A stretch of DNA of 64,000 bases from JAXLWB01 sp046328715 (GTDB taxonomy: Bacteria; Chloroflexota; Anaerolineae; Caldilineales; Caldilineaceae), in NCBI GenBank assembly GCA_046328715.1, contig JAXLWB010000009.1:1-64000 (forward strand), read 5' to 3'. The position numbers and the translations under genes are program-made. This document shows positions 39,479 through 47,984 of the stretch, piece by piece. Each line of letters begins with the position of its first letter. Within the stretch, counting starts at the first letter, position 1. A model generated the notes under the pieces. The model saw nothing but the letters and a program-made list of their open reading frames with translations, ran no database searches and was not told the DNA's origin.

Positions 39479-40249
39479 ATGTCAAACTATATGGAGCGTT
39501 TTTCACTCAAGGGCAAGCGAGCGCTGGTGACAGGTGGCTCTAAAGGGATCGGCGTGGAAGTGGCTGATGTTTTGGCCCAAGCCGGTGCCGATGTAGCGAT
39601 TGTCGGGCGAGACCGCAGCGGTCTGCAATCAACTGCCGACAAGGTCAAGTCCAGCGGACGGGATTGCTATCTGATCGAAGCCGACCTGGGTCAAGTAGAC
39701 GAGTGCGTCAAATGTGCGGAGCTGGCCTTACAGCACTTTGGCACCGTGGATATTTTGGTCAACAACGCTGGCGTTGCCCGTATCGAAAAGATCATCGATG
39801 CCTCGCTGCAGGGCTGGGAAGAGACGATCAACGTCAACCTGCGCGCCCCATTTCTGCTCACCCAACGCCTGGCCCCTAAGATGATCGAACAGCGCATGGG
39901 CAAGATCATCAATGTCTCTTCCCAGGCAGGAATTATTGCGATTGAGGGGCACGGTTCTTATGCGGCATCGAAGGGTGGATTGAACATGCTCACCAAGGTG
40001 ATGGCTGCCGAACTGAGCCCGCACAACATTCAATGTAATGCCGTCGCCCCTACTATCATCCTCACACCAATGGCCGTACAAGTGTGGAGCGACCCAGTCA
40101 AGAGCAATCCGATGCTGGCCAAGACGCCGCTCGGTCGCTTCGGCCAACCGATTGAGGTGGCAGATCTGATCTTTTTCCTCGCCTCCCCCGCTTCGGACTT
40201 GATTACAGGCGAAACGATTGTGATTGATGGTGGCTTTACTTCGATGTGA
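39479..40249 (+). CDS. Short-chain dehydrogenase/reductase (gluconate/xylulose reductase-like)
   Basis: 256 residues. Classical SDR: cofactor motif TGGSKGIGVEV (about residues 18-28), NADP-type VGRDRS after strand 2, EADLG, VNNAGVA, catalytic Ser in INVSSQAGI and the Y-x-x-x-K pair in SYAASKGGLN, then GETIVIDGGFTSM at the C-terminus. The N-terminus F-SLKGKRALVTGG is common in gluconate 5-dehydrogenase and polyol reductases, so a sugar or polyol substrate is likely. AGGAGGAATC precedes the ATG. The following cytochrome c remnant overlaps its last codons. Confidence 0.88.
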   Translation: MSNYMERFSLKGKRALVTGGSKGIGVEVADVLAQAGADVAIVGRDRSGLQSTADKVKSSGRDCYLIEADLGQVDECVKCAELALQHFGTVDILVNNAGVARIEKIIDASLQGWEETINVNLRAPFLLTQRLAPKMIEQRMGKIINVSSQAGIIAIEGHGSYAASKGGLNMLTKVMAAELSPHNIQCNAVAPTIILTPMAVQVWSDPVKSNPMLAKTPLGRFGQPIEVADLIFFLASPASDLITGETIVIDGGFTSM

Positions 40250-40485
40250 TGGAATGCTCTCCGCCCGACTGGCCAGAAGCTGCCAATTTGACCCCAGGCG
40301 GTGCATTGGGGAATTGGAGCGAAGCAGACTTTATCAACACAATTCGCACCGGCGTCAATCCCACAGGGAAGGCGATCAATCCAACTATGCCCTGGCCGCG
40401 CTATACCCAAATGAGCGACGAGGAATTAAAGGCGCTATGGGCTCACATTTCGACTGTTCCGGCCAAGAGATATGGGGAGAAGTAA
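40246..40485 (+). pseudogene. C-terminal remnant of a cytochrome c
   Basis: The 79-codon frame contains the C-terminal half of a mono-haem cytochrome c: NLTPGGALGNWSEADFINTI, RTGVNPTGKAINPTMPW with the axial-Met region, then YTQMSDEELKALWAHISTVP. The N-terminal half with CxxCH and a signal peptide is absent; instead the frame begins inside the end of the SDR gene (GTG overlapping its stop). Without the haem site it cannot work as a cytochrome, so I call it a decayed fragment, perhaps left by a deletion. Confidence 0.7.
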
Positions 40486-40540
40486 AGAAGCAAATTTTAC
40501 TATCCAAAAGAAACAATACAGGAAGATGCAACAGACTTGA

Positions 40541-40798
40541 CTATAGTTTGCGAAAAACAGTGTGCTCAACTACTAAATACGCTTGCACATCTAGAACTCC
40601 AAAAATTAGTGCAAAAAAAACATGTTCAATTTGAACATAACCATCAAACGCATGTTTTTCAAAGAATACTAACAAGAAACCAATAACAAATGCGGCCACT
40701 GAGCAATGGATAGGCCACTTACGCCAAAAATTTAGCCGATAGCATAAAAATGCAAAGATATTGTTCACAATAAAGCTAGTAATCATAAAAGATAACAT
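40541..40798 (-). CDS. Small three-helix membrane protein, unknown function
   Basis: 85 residues with three hydrophobic segments (about 3-20, 30-46 and 58-75): SFMITSFIVNNIFAFLCYRL, then CSVAAFVIGFLLVFFEKHAF and HVFFALIFGVLDVQAYLVVE. AAGGA lies 7 nt before the ATG. The region is much more AT-rich than its neighbours, which may mean recent acquisition. No family recognised. It is convergent with the broken cytochrome gene. Confidence 0.5.
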   Translation of the reverse strand: MLSFMITSFIVNNIFAFLCYRLNFWRKWPIHCSVAAFVIGFLLVFFEKHAFDGYVQIEHVFFALIFGVLDVQAYLVVEHTVFRKL

Positions 40799-40889
40799 TA
40801 AAATATCCTTGATTACAGTTGTGTCATGGCCTCTGTAGTGTGTGAAGAGGGAGTAGAAGATTTCATTGTAAGCTATACTTTCTTTCTAC

Positions 40890-41453
40890 TTACTCTAAAT
40901 TAGCATGTCTGGCCTGCATGGTAGCCGGATCGATCTGCCAGCGCTGCATCGCCAGCCATGCCACCGTGTCGCAAAAGAGGAAGGCACTCTGTTCAAAGCG
41001 AGAACCGCCGAATTGAATCGTCCGTTGGCGCTGCGACTGATCAGGGTCGGCTGGCGGGGTCAAGAGAATGGAGAGATGGGCCTGTTGCAGCAGCGTGGAT
41101 CGATCACGTCCGCCAATGGCGATGACCTGGGCACCGAGGTTGCGACTACGCTGGGCACGCAGGCAAGGAATCGTGGTTTCGCCCGAGCCTGAACAGACGA
41201 CGAGCAGGTCACCTGCGCCAATCGCCGGCGTCGTCACATCGCCAACCACAAAAGCCGGGCGTCCCAAATGGGTCAAGCGCATGGCAAACATGCGCATCAC
41301 CAGCCCGGAGCGCCCTTCGCCAGTCACAAAGGTGCGAGGAGAGCTTTCAAGTAGTGTTAGCAAAGCTTCGAGTTTGCTTGAGTCAACTTGCAAGAGTGAA
41401 CTCTTAATCTCCTCAAGAATATGGGAAACAACTTCGGGCAAGGGTTGTGACAT
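40890..41453 (-). CDS. SIS-domain sugar isomerase (6-phospho-3-hexuloisomerase-like)
   Basis: 187 residues, a single SIS fold. FVTGEGRSGLVMRMFAMRLT and GDLLVVCSGSGETTIPCLRA with GAQVIAIGG match the HxlB/PHI type, which converts hexulose-6-phosphate to fructose-6-phosphate. The C-terminus (GSRFEQSAFLFCDTVAWLAM) carries the residues that usually complete the site. No hexulose-phosphate synthase is adjacent, so another aldose/ketose phosphate is possible. The start at 41453 is preferred to the longer frame. It lies downstream of a HAD phosphatase gene on the same strand. Confidence 0.8.
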   Translation of the reverse strand: MSQPLPEVVSHILEEIKSSLLQVDSSKLEALLTLLESSPRTFVTGEGRSGLVMRMFAMRLTHLGRPAFVVGDVTTPAIGAGDLLVVCSGSGETTIPCLRAQRSRNLGAQVIAIGGRDRSTLLQQAHLSILLTPPADPDQSQRQRTIQFGGSRFEQSAFLFCDTVAWLAMQRWQIDPATMQARHANLE

Positions 41454-41531
41454 ATGATTGCACCTAAGAGAATGAAGCAGGGTAGCAAGTTGCAAAGTGA
41501 TTTGGGGACTCCGCGCTTTGCTCTCTGCCGC

Positions 41532-42245
41532 TTACAGTGCAATCATTTTACTATAGGTGTGCGCCAAAGCGGGGCGCAAGGTACGGTAATCAGAGATTGA
41601 CTGAATGATATTGGGCGGATTGGTAGTGGCATGGCGTGCCGTGGGTGCCAGTAAAAAGACTTTGATCCCAGCTCGTAACGCCGCATCCACTCCTGCGCCG
41701 GAGCTCTCAAATGAGATACAATCGTCCGGCATCATCCCTAAGCGTAGTGCAGCCTTCAAATGTGAATCCGGGTAGGGCTTTCCTCGTTCGATATCCTCAG
41801 CACCGACGTGGACCTTGAAATAGGAATTGAGATACAGATTATCCAATACAAAATGAATTACCTTTGTGCTGGCGTTGCAAAAGATTCCCATTGGAATATT
41901 GGCGGCACGCGCATCATCTAGAAACTTTTTCAGCCCTTCGATCAGACGCAAATTGGCTCGACACGATTGGCAAAAGAGTTCAGCATGACGATCGGCGATG
42001 CGTTCGACTTCTTCGCTTCTCAACTTTGGACCCCAAAGCCTACGTACAATTTCCTCAGGCGTACCATACAGTTTCGCTTCGATTTCCGCAATAGAAAGCT
42101 TGATTTCGTGTTCAATACATAACTTCTGCCAGACTGTAAGATGAGAGGAGGCCGAGTCGACAACTGCGCCATCCAAGTCAAAAAGAAAGCCATAGACTTC
42201 GGTCGGGTTTTCTGCTCTACGATGAAGGTTTCTTGTGTTAAACAT
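41532..42245 (-). CDS. HAD-superfamily phosphatase/phosphoglucomutase-like
   Basis: 237 residues. Motif I is FLFDLDGAVVDSASSHL with the nucleophile and acid/base Asp (DxD). A helical cap follows (TVWQKLCIEHEIKLSIAEIE), then motif II around GIFCNASTK, the Lys in ERGKPYPDSHLKAALRLG and motif III near DDCISFESSGAGVDAALRAG, where the usual ED pair is FESS. That motif III lacks one acidic residue, so metal binding may be altered. The subgroup is the beta-phosphoglucomutase/GPP family; with the SIS gene it suggests sugar-phosphate metabolism. Confidence 0.82.
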   Translation of the reverse strand: MFNTRNLHRRAENPTEVYGFLFDLDGAVVDSASSHLTVWQKLCIEHEIKLSIAEIEAKLYGTPEEIVRRLWGPKLRSEEVERIADRHAELFCQSCRANLRLIEGLKKFLDDARAANIPMGIFCNASTKVIHFVLDNLYLNSYFKVHVGAEDIERGKPYPDSHLKAALRLGMMPDDCISFESSGAGVDAALRAGIKVFLLAPTARHATTNPPNIIQSISDYRTLRPALAHTYSKMIAL

Positions 42246-42579
42246 AGCCTATCTAGTATATCAGTGATCTGTCAGAGAAAAGCTTATAGAAATTGTAGTT
42301 TGCTTTCTTTTTTCTTACTAATCCCAACAGTATTGTAAAACATTTCGTAATTCGCAAATCTGCTCCTAACTTTCAATTTCCTGACGATCTCCAATAGATC
42401 GTGGAAATGGGTTGATATCAAGCTGAGCAGAGAATGTATCGGTAGGTTGAATCATTACATCCGTAGTACAATAGCAATAAATAGCAAGCTTATACCTGCG
42501 GTTACCACTCTGTAACATGTTTGAGGTATAAAATGTGCTCAATGCAGAGCAGAAGTATAAATGTGTTCAGAATATTCTC
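42246..42579. other. 334-bp AT-rich gap between divergent genes
   Basis: Probably holds the divergent promoters of the HAD and glycosyltransferase genes. A TACAAT (42469-42474) and a TATAAAAT (42527-42534) are possible -10 elements, but I find no convincing -35 partner. No gene or repeat family is visible. Confidence 0.4.
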
Positions 42580-44571
42580 ATGCCAACCAAAACCATCGAA
42601 CCCTCTGATAATGTTGTAGCAACCAAACGGATTTTGATTCTGATGAGTGCCACAGGTGGTGGACACAAGGCGAGCGCCGAGGCCTTGAAAGCGGGATTTG
42701 AGCAACGGTACCCAGGTCAATTCGAGATTAACATTGTCGATTTGCTGATCGACCACATGCCGATTGTGCTACGCGAACTACCAAAGGTCTACCCGATCCT
42801 AGCCAATGATGCCCAATGGGCATGGAAGCTGCTCTGGGCCACGGGCGATCATCCGCGTCCAGTGCGTAGATTCATGCAATTGGTGGCGCGTTTGGCAGAG
42901 AAAAACATCATCCATCTCTTTCGCCAGTACAACCCAGATATCTTTATTTCCGTTCACCCATTGGTCCATGAACTTTCATTCCGTGCCTTACGCAAGATGC
43001 GTTGGCGTCGCCCCTTTGTCACTGTAGTCACCGATCTGGCTTCCACCCATGCCTTGTGGTTTGCACCCAAAGTCACTACCTGTTTTGTCGCCAGCGACGT
43101 TGCCTTTCGCCACGCCTTGCAGTGTGGCTTGCGCGCCGATCAGATCAAACTCTTCGGCTTGCCTGTGCGCCCTGCCTTTTCAATGCCGATCAGCAAGAAG
43201 GCAGAACTACGCAAAAAACTGAACATGGATCCAACTCTCCCTGCGGTTTTGATCGTTGGCGGTGGCGATGGTATCGGCCCAGTCGCCGAAATTGCCGATC
43301 AGTTGAATGAAAGACTTGCTGGGAATGGGCGAGCTATAGGGCAGGTCGTGGTGGTGTGTGGGCGAAATCAGTCCTTACTCGAAGAGGTAAAAAGCATTCA
43401 ATGGTCGGTTCCAGTCAAGGTCAATGGCTTTGTGACCAACATGGCAGAGTGGATGGCAGCCTGTGACTGTATTGTTACCAAAGCCGGACCAGGCACGATT
43501 GCGGAGGCATTAATCTGCGGTCTACCCATCTTGCTGAGCGGGTTTATTCCTGGTCAAGAGGCAGAAAACGTTCCCTATGTGGTCGAGAATGGTGCAGGTG
43601 CCTTTAGCACTCGCCCTGCGGAGATTGCACGGCTTGTCGAGCGTTGGTTTACCATTGACAGCGATCGCCTAGAGCAGATGAGCCAGAATGCAAAACGGCT
43701 GGCCCGCCCCAATGCTACCTTGCACATTGTCGAGTCAATTGCCGAATTGGTCGGTGTAAAGTCCGAATTGCGTGTGGCGATTCTCTCTGACATTCATGGC
43801 AACCTGACCGCCCTGGACGCAGTCATTGCTGACGTTGAGCGGCGGGGAGGAGTAGATGAATATTGGGTGTTGGGTGACCTGGTAGCAGTTGGCCCCAATC
43901 CGGCTGGCGTGCTTGAGCGGCTGATTGATCTGCCCAAGGTACGTTTCGCACGCGGCAACACAGATCGTTATGTCGTCACCGGGGAGAGACCAGCCCCTAC
44001 GCTGGACGACGTCAAGAAAAACCCGGAACTATTAGCGACCTTGACCGAAATTACGGCTTCGTTTGCCTGGACCCAAGGGATTATTACTGCAGCGGGATGG
44101 CTAGAATGGCTAGAACGTTTACCACTCGAAATTCGAGGCAAACTACCCAATGGAAGCCACTTTCTGGGTGTTCACGCCTCCCCTGGCAGCGACGATGGTG
44201 ATGGTCTACGTCCGGATTTGAACGAGGAACAGATCCATCAACTCTTCGGCCAAGATGATGCGGATGTGATCTGTGTGGGTCACAATCACTGGCCGATGGA
44301 AAAGCAGATCGCGGGCAAACACTTGGTCAACATCGGCAGTGTGAGTAATTCTTTTTTGCCGAATGGCCATGCCAGCTATGTCCTACTGCGCGCCGATCAG
44401 GAAGGCTACGCGCTCACACATTGCCAGGTTGAATATGATCGGGGTGCGGTGGTTGATGAGCTAGAGAGGATGCGCTTTCCGGGCAAGGAATATGTAGCGG
44501 GTCTGTTGTGGGGAAGAAAAAAGGCACCCTGGCAAAACAATGAGATGGTGGTTCAGAACAGCACAACTTGA
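42580..44571 (+). CDS. MGDG-synthase-like glycosyltransferase fused to a metallophosphoesterase
   Basis: 663 residues in one open frame. Residues 12-390 are a GT28-type glycolipid synthase of the UgtP/MGDG family: ILILMSATGGGHKASAEALK, PDIFISVHPLVHEL, FVTVVTDLASTHALWF, then the donor domain VLIVGGGDGIGP, VNGFVTNMAEWMAACDCIVT and KAGPGTIAEALICGLPILLS. From about residue 396 a calcineurin-like phosphoesterase begins: VAILSDIHGNLTALDAVIAD, WVLGDLVAVGPNP, ARGNTDRYV, GVHASPGS and ICVGHNHWPM, with all metal ligands present. It could make and trim a glycolipid at the membrane face. The start is uncertain (GTG at 42535 is an alternative). Confidence 0.88.
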   Translation: MPTKTIEPSDNVVATKRILILMSATGGGHKASAEALKAGFEQRYPGQFEINIVDLLIDHMPIVLRELPKVYPILANDAQWAWKLLWATGDHPRPVRRFMQLVARLAEKNIIHLFRQYNPDIFISVHPLVHELSFRALRKMRWRRPFVTVVTDLASTHALWFAPKVTTCFVASDVAFRHALQCGLRADQIKLFGLPVRPAFSMPISKKAELRKKLNMDPTLPAVLIVGGGDGIGPVAEIADQLNERLAGNGRAIGQVVVVCGRNQSLLEEVKSIQWSVPVKVNGFVTNMAEWMAACDCIVTKAGPGTIAEALICGLPILLSGFIPGQEAENVPYVVENGAGAFSTRPAEIARLVERWFTIDSDRLEQMSQNAKRLARPNATLHIVESIAELVGVKSELRVAILSDIHGNLTALDAVIADVERRGGVDEYWVLGDLVAVGPNPAGVLERLIDLPKVRFARGNTDRYVVTGERPAPTLDDVKKNPELLATLTEITASFAWTQGIITAAGWLEWLERLPLEIRGKLPNGSHFLGVHASPGSDDGDGLRPDLNEEQIHQLFGQDDADVICVGHNHWPMEKQIAGKHLVNIGSVSNSFLPNGHASYVLLRADQEGYALTHCQVEYDRGAVVDELERMRFPGKEYVAGLLWGRKKAPWQNNEMVVQNSTT

Positions 44572-44578
44572 ACAATCC

Positions 44579-44615
44579 AACCTAATCGGCACTTTTATGC
44601 AGTGCCGATTAGGTT
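44579..44615. terminator. Bidirectional terminator hairpin
   Basis: AACCTAATCGGCACT (44579-44593), loop TTTATGC, exact complement 44601-44615, followed by TTT and preceded by AA on the other side. It lies 8 nt after the glycosyltransferase stop and 5 nt before the end of the convergent fabL gene. Confidence 0.75.
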
Positions 44616-44619
44616 TCAA

Positions 44620-45381
44620 TCATGCCATCGCAACCAAACTGTAGCCACCATCGATCTGAATCGTCTGCCCTACAATCATGGAGGCAGCATCACTGCAGAG
44701 CCATACAGCCAAGGCACCAACATCCTCAGGCGTCACCAAGCGTCCCATGGGAGTGATCCTTTGAGCGTGTTCAATCATTCGATCTCTACTGGGAAAGTGA
44801 TCGAGTGCGCCTGTTAAGACCACGCCTGGGCTGATGCAATTGCAGACAATGCCGAAGGGAGCTAGTTCAACGGCCAAATAGCGTGTCATCATTTCAATAG
44901 CAGCTTTGCTGACACCTACCACGCCATACTCCGGGAAAACACGTTGACTGCCCAAGCTGGTCACAGTGAGAATACGGCCCCAGCCTTTTTGCTTCATGTA
45001 GGGCGCTGCAGCCTGCGCACCTAGCAAGATACTGCGGGCGTTGATGTTGAAGGTCCAATCCCAGGCTTTGCTGTCGATTTCGCTGATGGGTTTGAGCACG
45101 CCGCTAGCGGCATTTCCGACAAAGATATCGACGGAGCCAAAGGTTGAGGCACTCTCTTCGATCAAACGGACAATCTGCTCTTCCTGCCCCACATGTGCCT
45201 TGACCACAATACTCTTAACGCCCGACTTTTCCACCGCCTCGGCAGTCTCTTCTGCTTCATTGCGATTACGAAAGTAGTTTACCGCAATATTGCAGCCCTG
45301 TTCAGCCAAGGCCAATGCGATGCCACGCCCGATCCCACGTCCGCCCCCGGTGATGACTGCGGATTTGCCTTCAAGCCTCAT
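44620..45381 (-). CDS. fabL: Enoyl-[acyl-carrier-protein] reductase III, FabL type
   Basis: 253 residues. FabL is the NADPH-dependent SDR that reduces enoyl-ACP in the last step of fatty-acid elongation in the cytoplasm. GGGRGIGRGI at the N-terminus binds the cofactor. FVGNAASGVLKPI, TVTSLGSQRVFPEYGVVGVS with K following, and ALDHFPSRDRMIEHAQRITP closely follow Bacillus FabL as I remember it, including the Y-x6-K spacing that separates FabL from other SDRs. GQTIQIDGGYSL is the C-terminal NAD contact. It sits downstream of the polysaccharide deacetylase gene on the same strand. A related SDR function cannot be excluded. Confidence 0.85.
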   Translation of the reverse strand: MRLEGKSAVITGGGRGIGRGIALALAEQGCNIAVNYFRNRNEAEETAEAVEKSGVKSIVVKAHVGQEEQIVRLIEESASTFGSVDIFVGNAASGVLKPISEIDSKAWDWTFNINARSILLGAQAAAPYMKQKGWGRILTVTSLGSQRVFPEYGVVGVSKAAIEMMTRYLAVELAPFGIVCNCISPGVVLTGALDHFPSRDRMIEHAQRITPMGRLVTPEDVGALAVWLCSDAASMIVGQTIQIDGGYSLVAMA

Positions 45382-45452
45382 TTCGTTCCTTTTACCACTT
45401 CATGTTACGCATGCGACGGAGTATATTTGGTCAGTCAAGCAGAGCTTAGAAC

Positions 45453-46673
45453 TCACCAATCAGTCGCCAGGAGTTTCGCCAGATCGTCAGGCGAGGTGGT
45501 ACCGCGTACACGTACACGACGCAATTCAAAGAGATCGTTCGTTGCATGAGTCGCTCCTTGAATGGTCGTAATGCCTGCCCAATAGCCAGCACTGCGGAAA
45601 ATGTCGATCGTTGCCTGGTCATATTGGCCAGCCGGGTATGAGATAAAACGTGCCCGTTGGCCAAGCTCATTTTGCAATGTTTCATAACATCGTAATGCCT
45701 GAAAGTCCAGAAAGTCGCGCTCTCGTTTCTTGAGGCTACTGTGGTCAACTCCATGCGCTTCTACCGACATGTTGGCATTGTGCATCTCACGCAGCATGTC
45801 CCATGTCATATACTCTGGGCGCTGTGCATTGATAAATTCCATCACGACAAAAAAAGTCGCCTTCATGCCGTGTGCCTTGAGCGCAGGAAAGGCGTTCTCG
45901 TAATTGTCTCGGTAGCCATCATCAAAGGTAATGATCAATGATTTTGCCGGCAGCGATTGGCCAGTCGTCAAATAATTCACCAAATCATAGAGGCTGATGG
46001 TTGTGTAACCCTCGGCCTGGATGCGATCCAATTGGGCATTAAAAAGCTCCGGAGCAACTGAGAGATCTTTGCGGTAGATATCGGCGTCGGCAGGCGGTGC
46101 ACTCAGATAGTGATACATTAAAATTGGCACCTTTGCGGTACGCTGCACCCCATCCCAGACCAAATCTTTGGGCATCTGCGAGTCAGAAGCGACAGGCAAA
46201 GAGGGTTGGCCAGCAGGTGGAGTTGGTACAGCAGCGGTTTCATTCGCCACCGGGGTTGACAACAATTCCTCAAGCGGCGGCGGTGTGTTGTCAATTGGTT
46301 GCTGCAATTGGTAGGTAACCGTGGCAACCTGTTGAGGTTCGCTGTTTTCATTGGGTAGCCCGGCCTTGCCTAACGGCATGGGTGCGTTGTCCGGAGTAGG
46401 AGTGGGTAGTAAAACGCTTGCTAGCGTCGTGGGCGTCGGTGCCGACGTGGTAGGTGCAATTGTTGGAATTTGAGTTGGGTGAGGTGCAACAGTCACTACC
46501 ACCAGAGGATTGACTGAAGGTGGCGTGGGTGCATGGCTGATGCCCACTGTGGAAAGTGTCGTGGACTGATGCTGCGCAACAGATAAACTTGTAATGGCTG
46601 CAGATGCACAGCCAGCCAACCCTATCAACAAAAGAGACAATCCAAGCCAAGGCAGTCGCCAGAGCTTTCCCAT
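45453..46673 (-). CDS. Lipid-anchored polysaccharide deacetylase
   Basis: 406 residues. The signal peptide ends in LLIGLAGC (lipobox). A Pro/Thr-rich spacer of about 150 residues (HPTQIPTIAPTTSAPTPTTL) sets the catalytic domain away from the membrane. The NodB-type carbohydrate esterase 4 domain (about 200-400) shows KVPILMYHYLS, the metal/base motif TFDDGYRDNYENAFP, ATFFVVMEFI, EAHGVDHSSLKKR with the two His ligands, and FISYPAGQYDQATIDI. It should deacetylate cell-wall or extracellular polysaccharide. GAGAG precedes the ATG at 46673. Confidence 0.9.
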   Translation of the reverse strand: MGKLWRLPWLGLSLLLIGLAGCASAAITSLSVAQHQSTTLSTVGISHAPTPPSVNPLVVVTVAPHPTQIPTIAPTTSAPTPTTLASVLLPTPTPDNAPMPLGKAGLPNENSEPQQVATVTYQLQQPIDNTPPPLEELLSTPVANETAAVPTPPAGQPSLPVASDSQMPKDLVWDGVQRTAKVPILMYHYLSAPPADADIYRKDLSVAPELFNAQLDRIQAEGYTTISLYDLVNYLTTGQSLPAKSLIITFDDGYRDNYENAFPALKAHGMKATFFVVMEFINAQRPEYMTWDMLREMHNANMSVEAHGVDHSSLKKRERDFLDFQALRCYETLQNELGQRARFISYPAGQYDQATIDIFRSAGYWAGITTIQGATHATNDLFELRRVRVRGTTSPDDLAKLLATDW

Positions 46674-46910
46674 ATTTCTCTCAAGTTTGTGGTTGCTCTG
46701 GACGCCTAACGATTTTATAATAATCCAATAACGATACATCTGCTCTATACCCACACTACGCTTTAACCTTACATACAATTCTATATAGTATCACGACGAA
46801 TCTAGTGCCGCAATTTGTTCCAGATTCAGGTGACTTGCGATTTTACATTTTGAAATTGAGAAAAATAGATACTTTGACAAAAGAGATTGAATCGCCTATG
46901 CTATCTTTCT

Positions 46911-46949
46911 CACTTTTTATTGCTTCTACTGTGTCGGCAATAAAAAGTG
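46911..46949. promoter_or_regulatory. 13-bp perfect inverted repeat in a divergent gap
   Basis: CACTTTTTATTGC (46911-46923), 13-nt spacer, exact complement (46937-46949). It lies in the 380-bp gap between the divergent deacetylase and RpiR genes, so it may be an operator, for example for the RpiR regulator, or a hairpin in its leader. The rest of the gap shows no gene. Confidence 0.45.
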
Positions 46950-47053
46950 AATTTTCTTAATTATTACTCTGAAACTAATGCTGCATTTTTCATCAAAAGT
47001 TTCATCTATATCCAACTGTGGTCATCGTTGTGTACAAGAGGGGAGAGGCAACT

Positions 47054-47935
47054 ATGCAACGTGAAAATGTGTACCGCGAAAAAATCCGTGAATATTATGA
47101 CCATTTGAGCCGCAGCTATCGGCGTGTGGCTGATTATATCCTTAGTAATTACTACGAAGTTTCATTTATGACAGCGGCGCAACTTGCAACCCTCGTTGAC
47201 GTGGATACCACTACGGTAGTGCGCTTCTCGCAACGGATTGGCTATAATGGTTACCCAGAGTTATTGAGTGATATTCGTGAGCAGGTTCGTTCTGAAATCT
47301 ACGCTGCCTATATGCCGCGGCACGCGCTACCTGATGGCAAAGCGGCCAAGTTCAAAGCAAGAGTAGAACAAGAGCGCCAGAATCTTTCGCAAATGCTTGT
47401 CCACAACCCACCTGAGCATATCGATGCTGTGGTAGACATGCTCAACAAGGCAAGTCACATTATCGTTATGGCCGAAGGGTACGCAGATGGGGTTGCGCAG
47501 ACAACCGTACAACAATTACGTCATCGCGGCTTTTCTGCCGAAGCCGTCCCCGCCGACCCGATCCAGCGCGCTGGCACGCTCGTCCAGTTACAGGAAGGTA
47601 CGCTCATGATGGGCATCAGTGCAACCAATTACGGGCGTGATGTGGCAAGAGCAATGGCCTATGCCCGAAACAAGGGCTGTTCGACCCTGGGCATCGTTGG
47701 TTCAATGGAAAACCCGATCAACCGTATGGCAGATCGAGTCATCTATGCTCCATCGCACACAGATCATCCACATCCAAGTCTGATTGCATTAACAGCGGCA
47801 CTATCTTCCTTGGTTTCGATTGTAGGCAAAGAAGGGACACTCCCAGCCGAGGAACAAAGCGAAGCCTTCAATACTGCTTATCAATTCCTCACTCAGCCCG
47901 ATGTGGAAGCAACAGAAGACGAGGCAGATTTATAG
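47054..47935 (+). CDS. RpiR/MurR-family regulator with SIS domain
   Basis: 293 residues. The N-terminal HTH_6 domain (YYDHLSRSYRRVADYILSNY, then FMTAAQLATLVDVDTTTVVR and FSQRIGYNGYPEL) binds DNA. The SIS domain (about 130-265) with KASHIIVMAEGYADG, LMMGISATNYGRDVARAMAY and GCSTLGIVGS senses a phosphosugar. RpiR proteins usually control sugar-phosphate or amino-sugar genes; the neighbouring deacetylase is a possible target. The ATG at 47054 has GGGAGAGG upstream and is preferred to the longer frame from 47018. Confidence 0.9.
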   Translation: MQRENVYREKIREYYDHLSRSYRRVADYILSNYYEVSFMTAAQLATLVDVDTTTVVRFSQRIGYNGYPELLSDIREQVRSEIYAAYMPRHALPDGKAAKFKARVEQERQNLSQMLVHNPPEHIDAVVDMLNKASHIIVMAEGYADGVAQTTVQQLRHRGFSAEAVPADPIQRAGTLVQLQEGTLMMGISATNYGRDVARAMAYARNKGCSTLGIVGSMENPINRMADRVIYAPSHTDHPHPSLIALTAALSSLVSIVGKEGTLPAEEQSEAFNTAYQFLTQPDVEATEDEADL

Positions 47936-47939
47936 GAAA

Positions 47940-47984
47940 GCAGGTTGCAAGTTGCAGTTCTCACTCTGCAACTCTGCACCCTGC
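47940..47984. repeat. GCAGGTTGCAAG-word hairpin between convergent genes
   Basis: GCAGGTTGCAAGTTGCAG (47940-47957) pairs with CTGCAACTCTGCACCCTGC (47966-47984) over an 8-nt loop, with a few mismatches. The right arm encodes the C-terminal residues AGCRVAE and the stop of the minus-strand glycosyltransferase. Confidence 0.6.
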
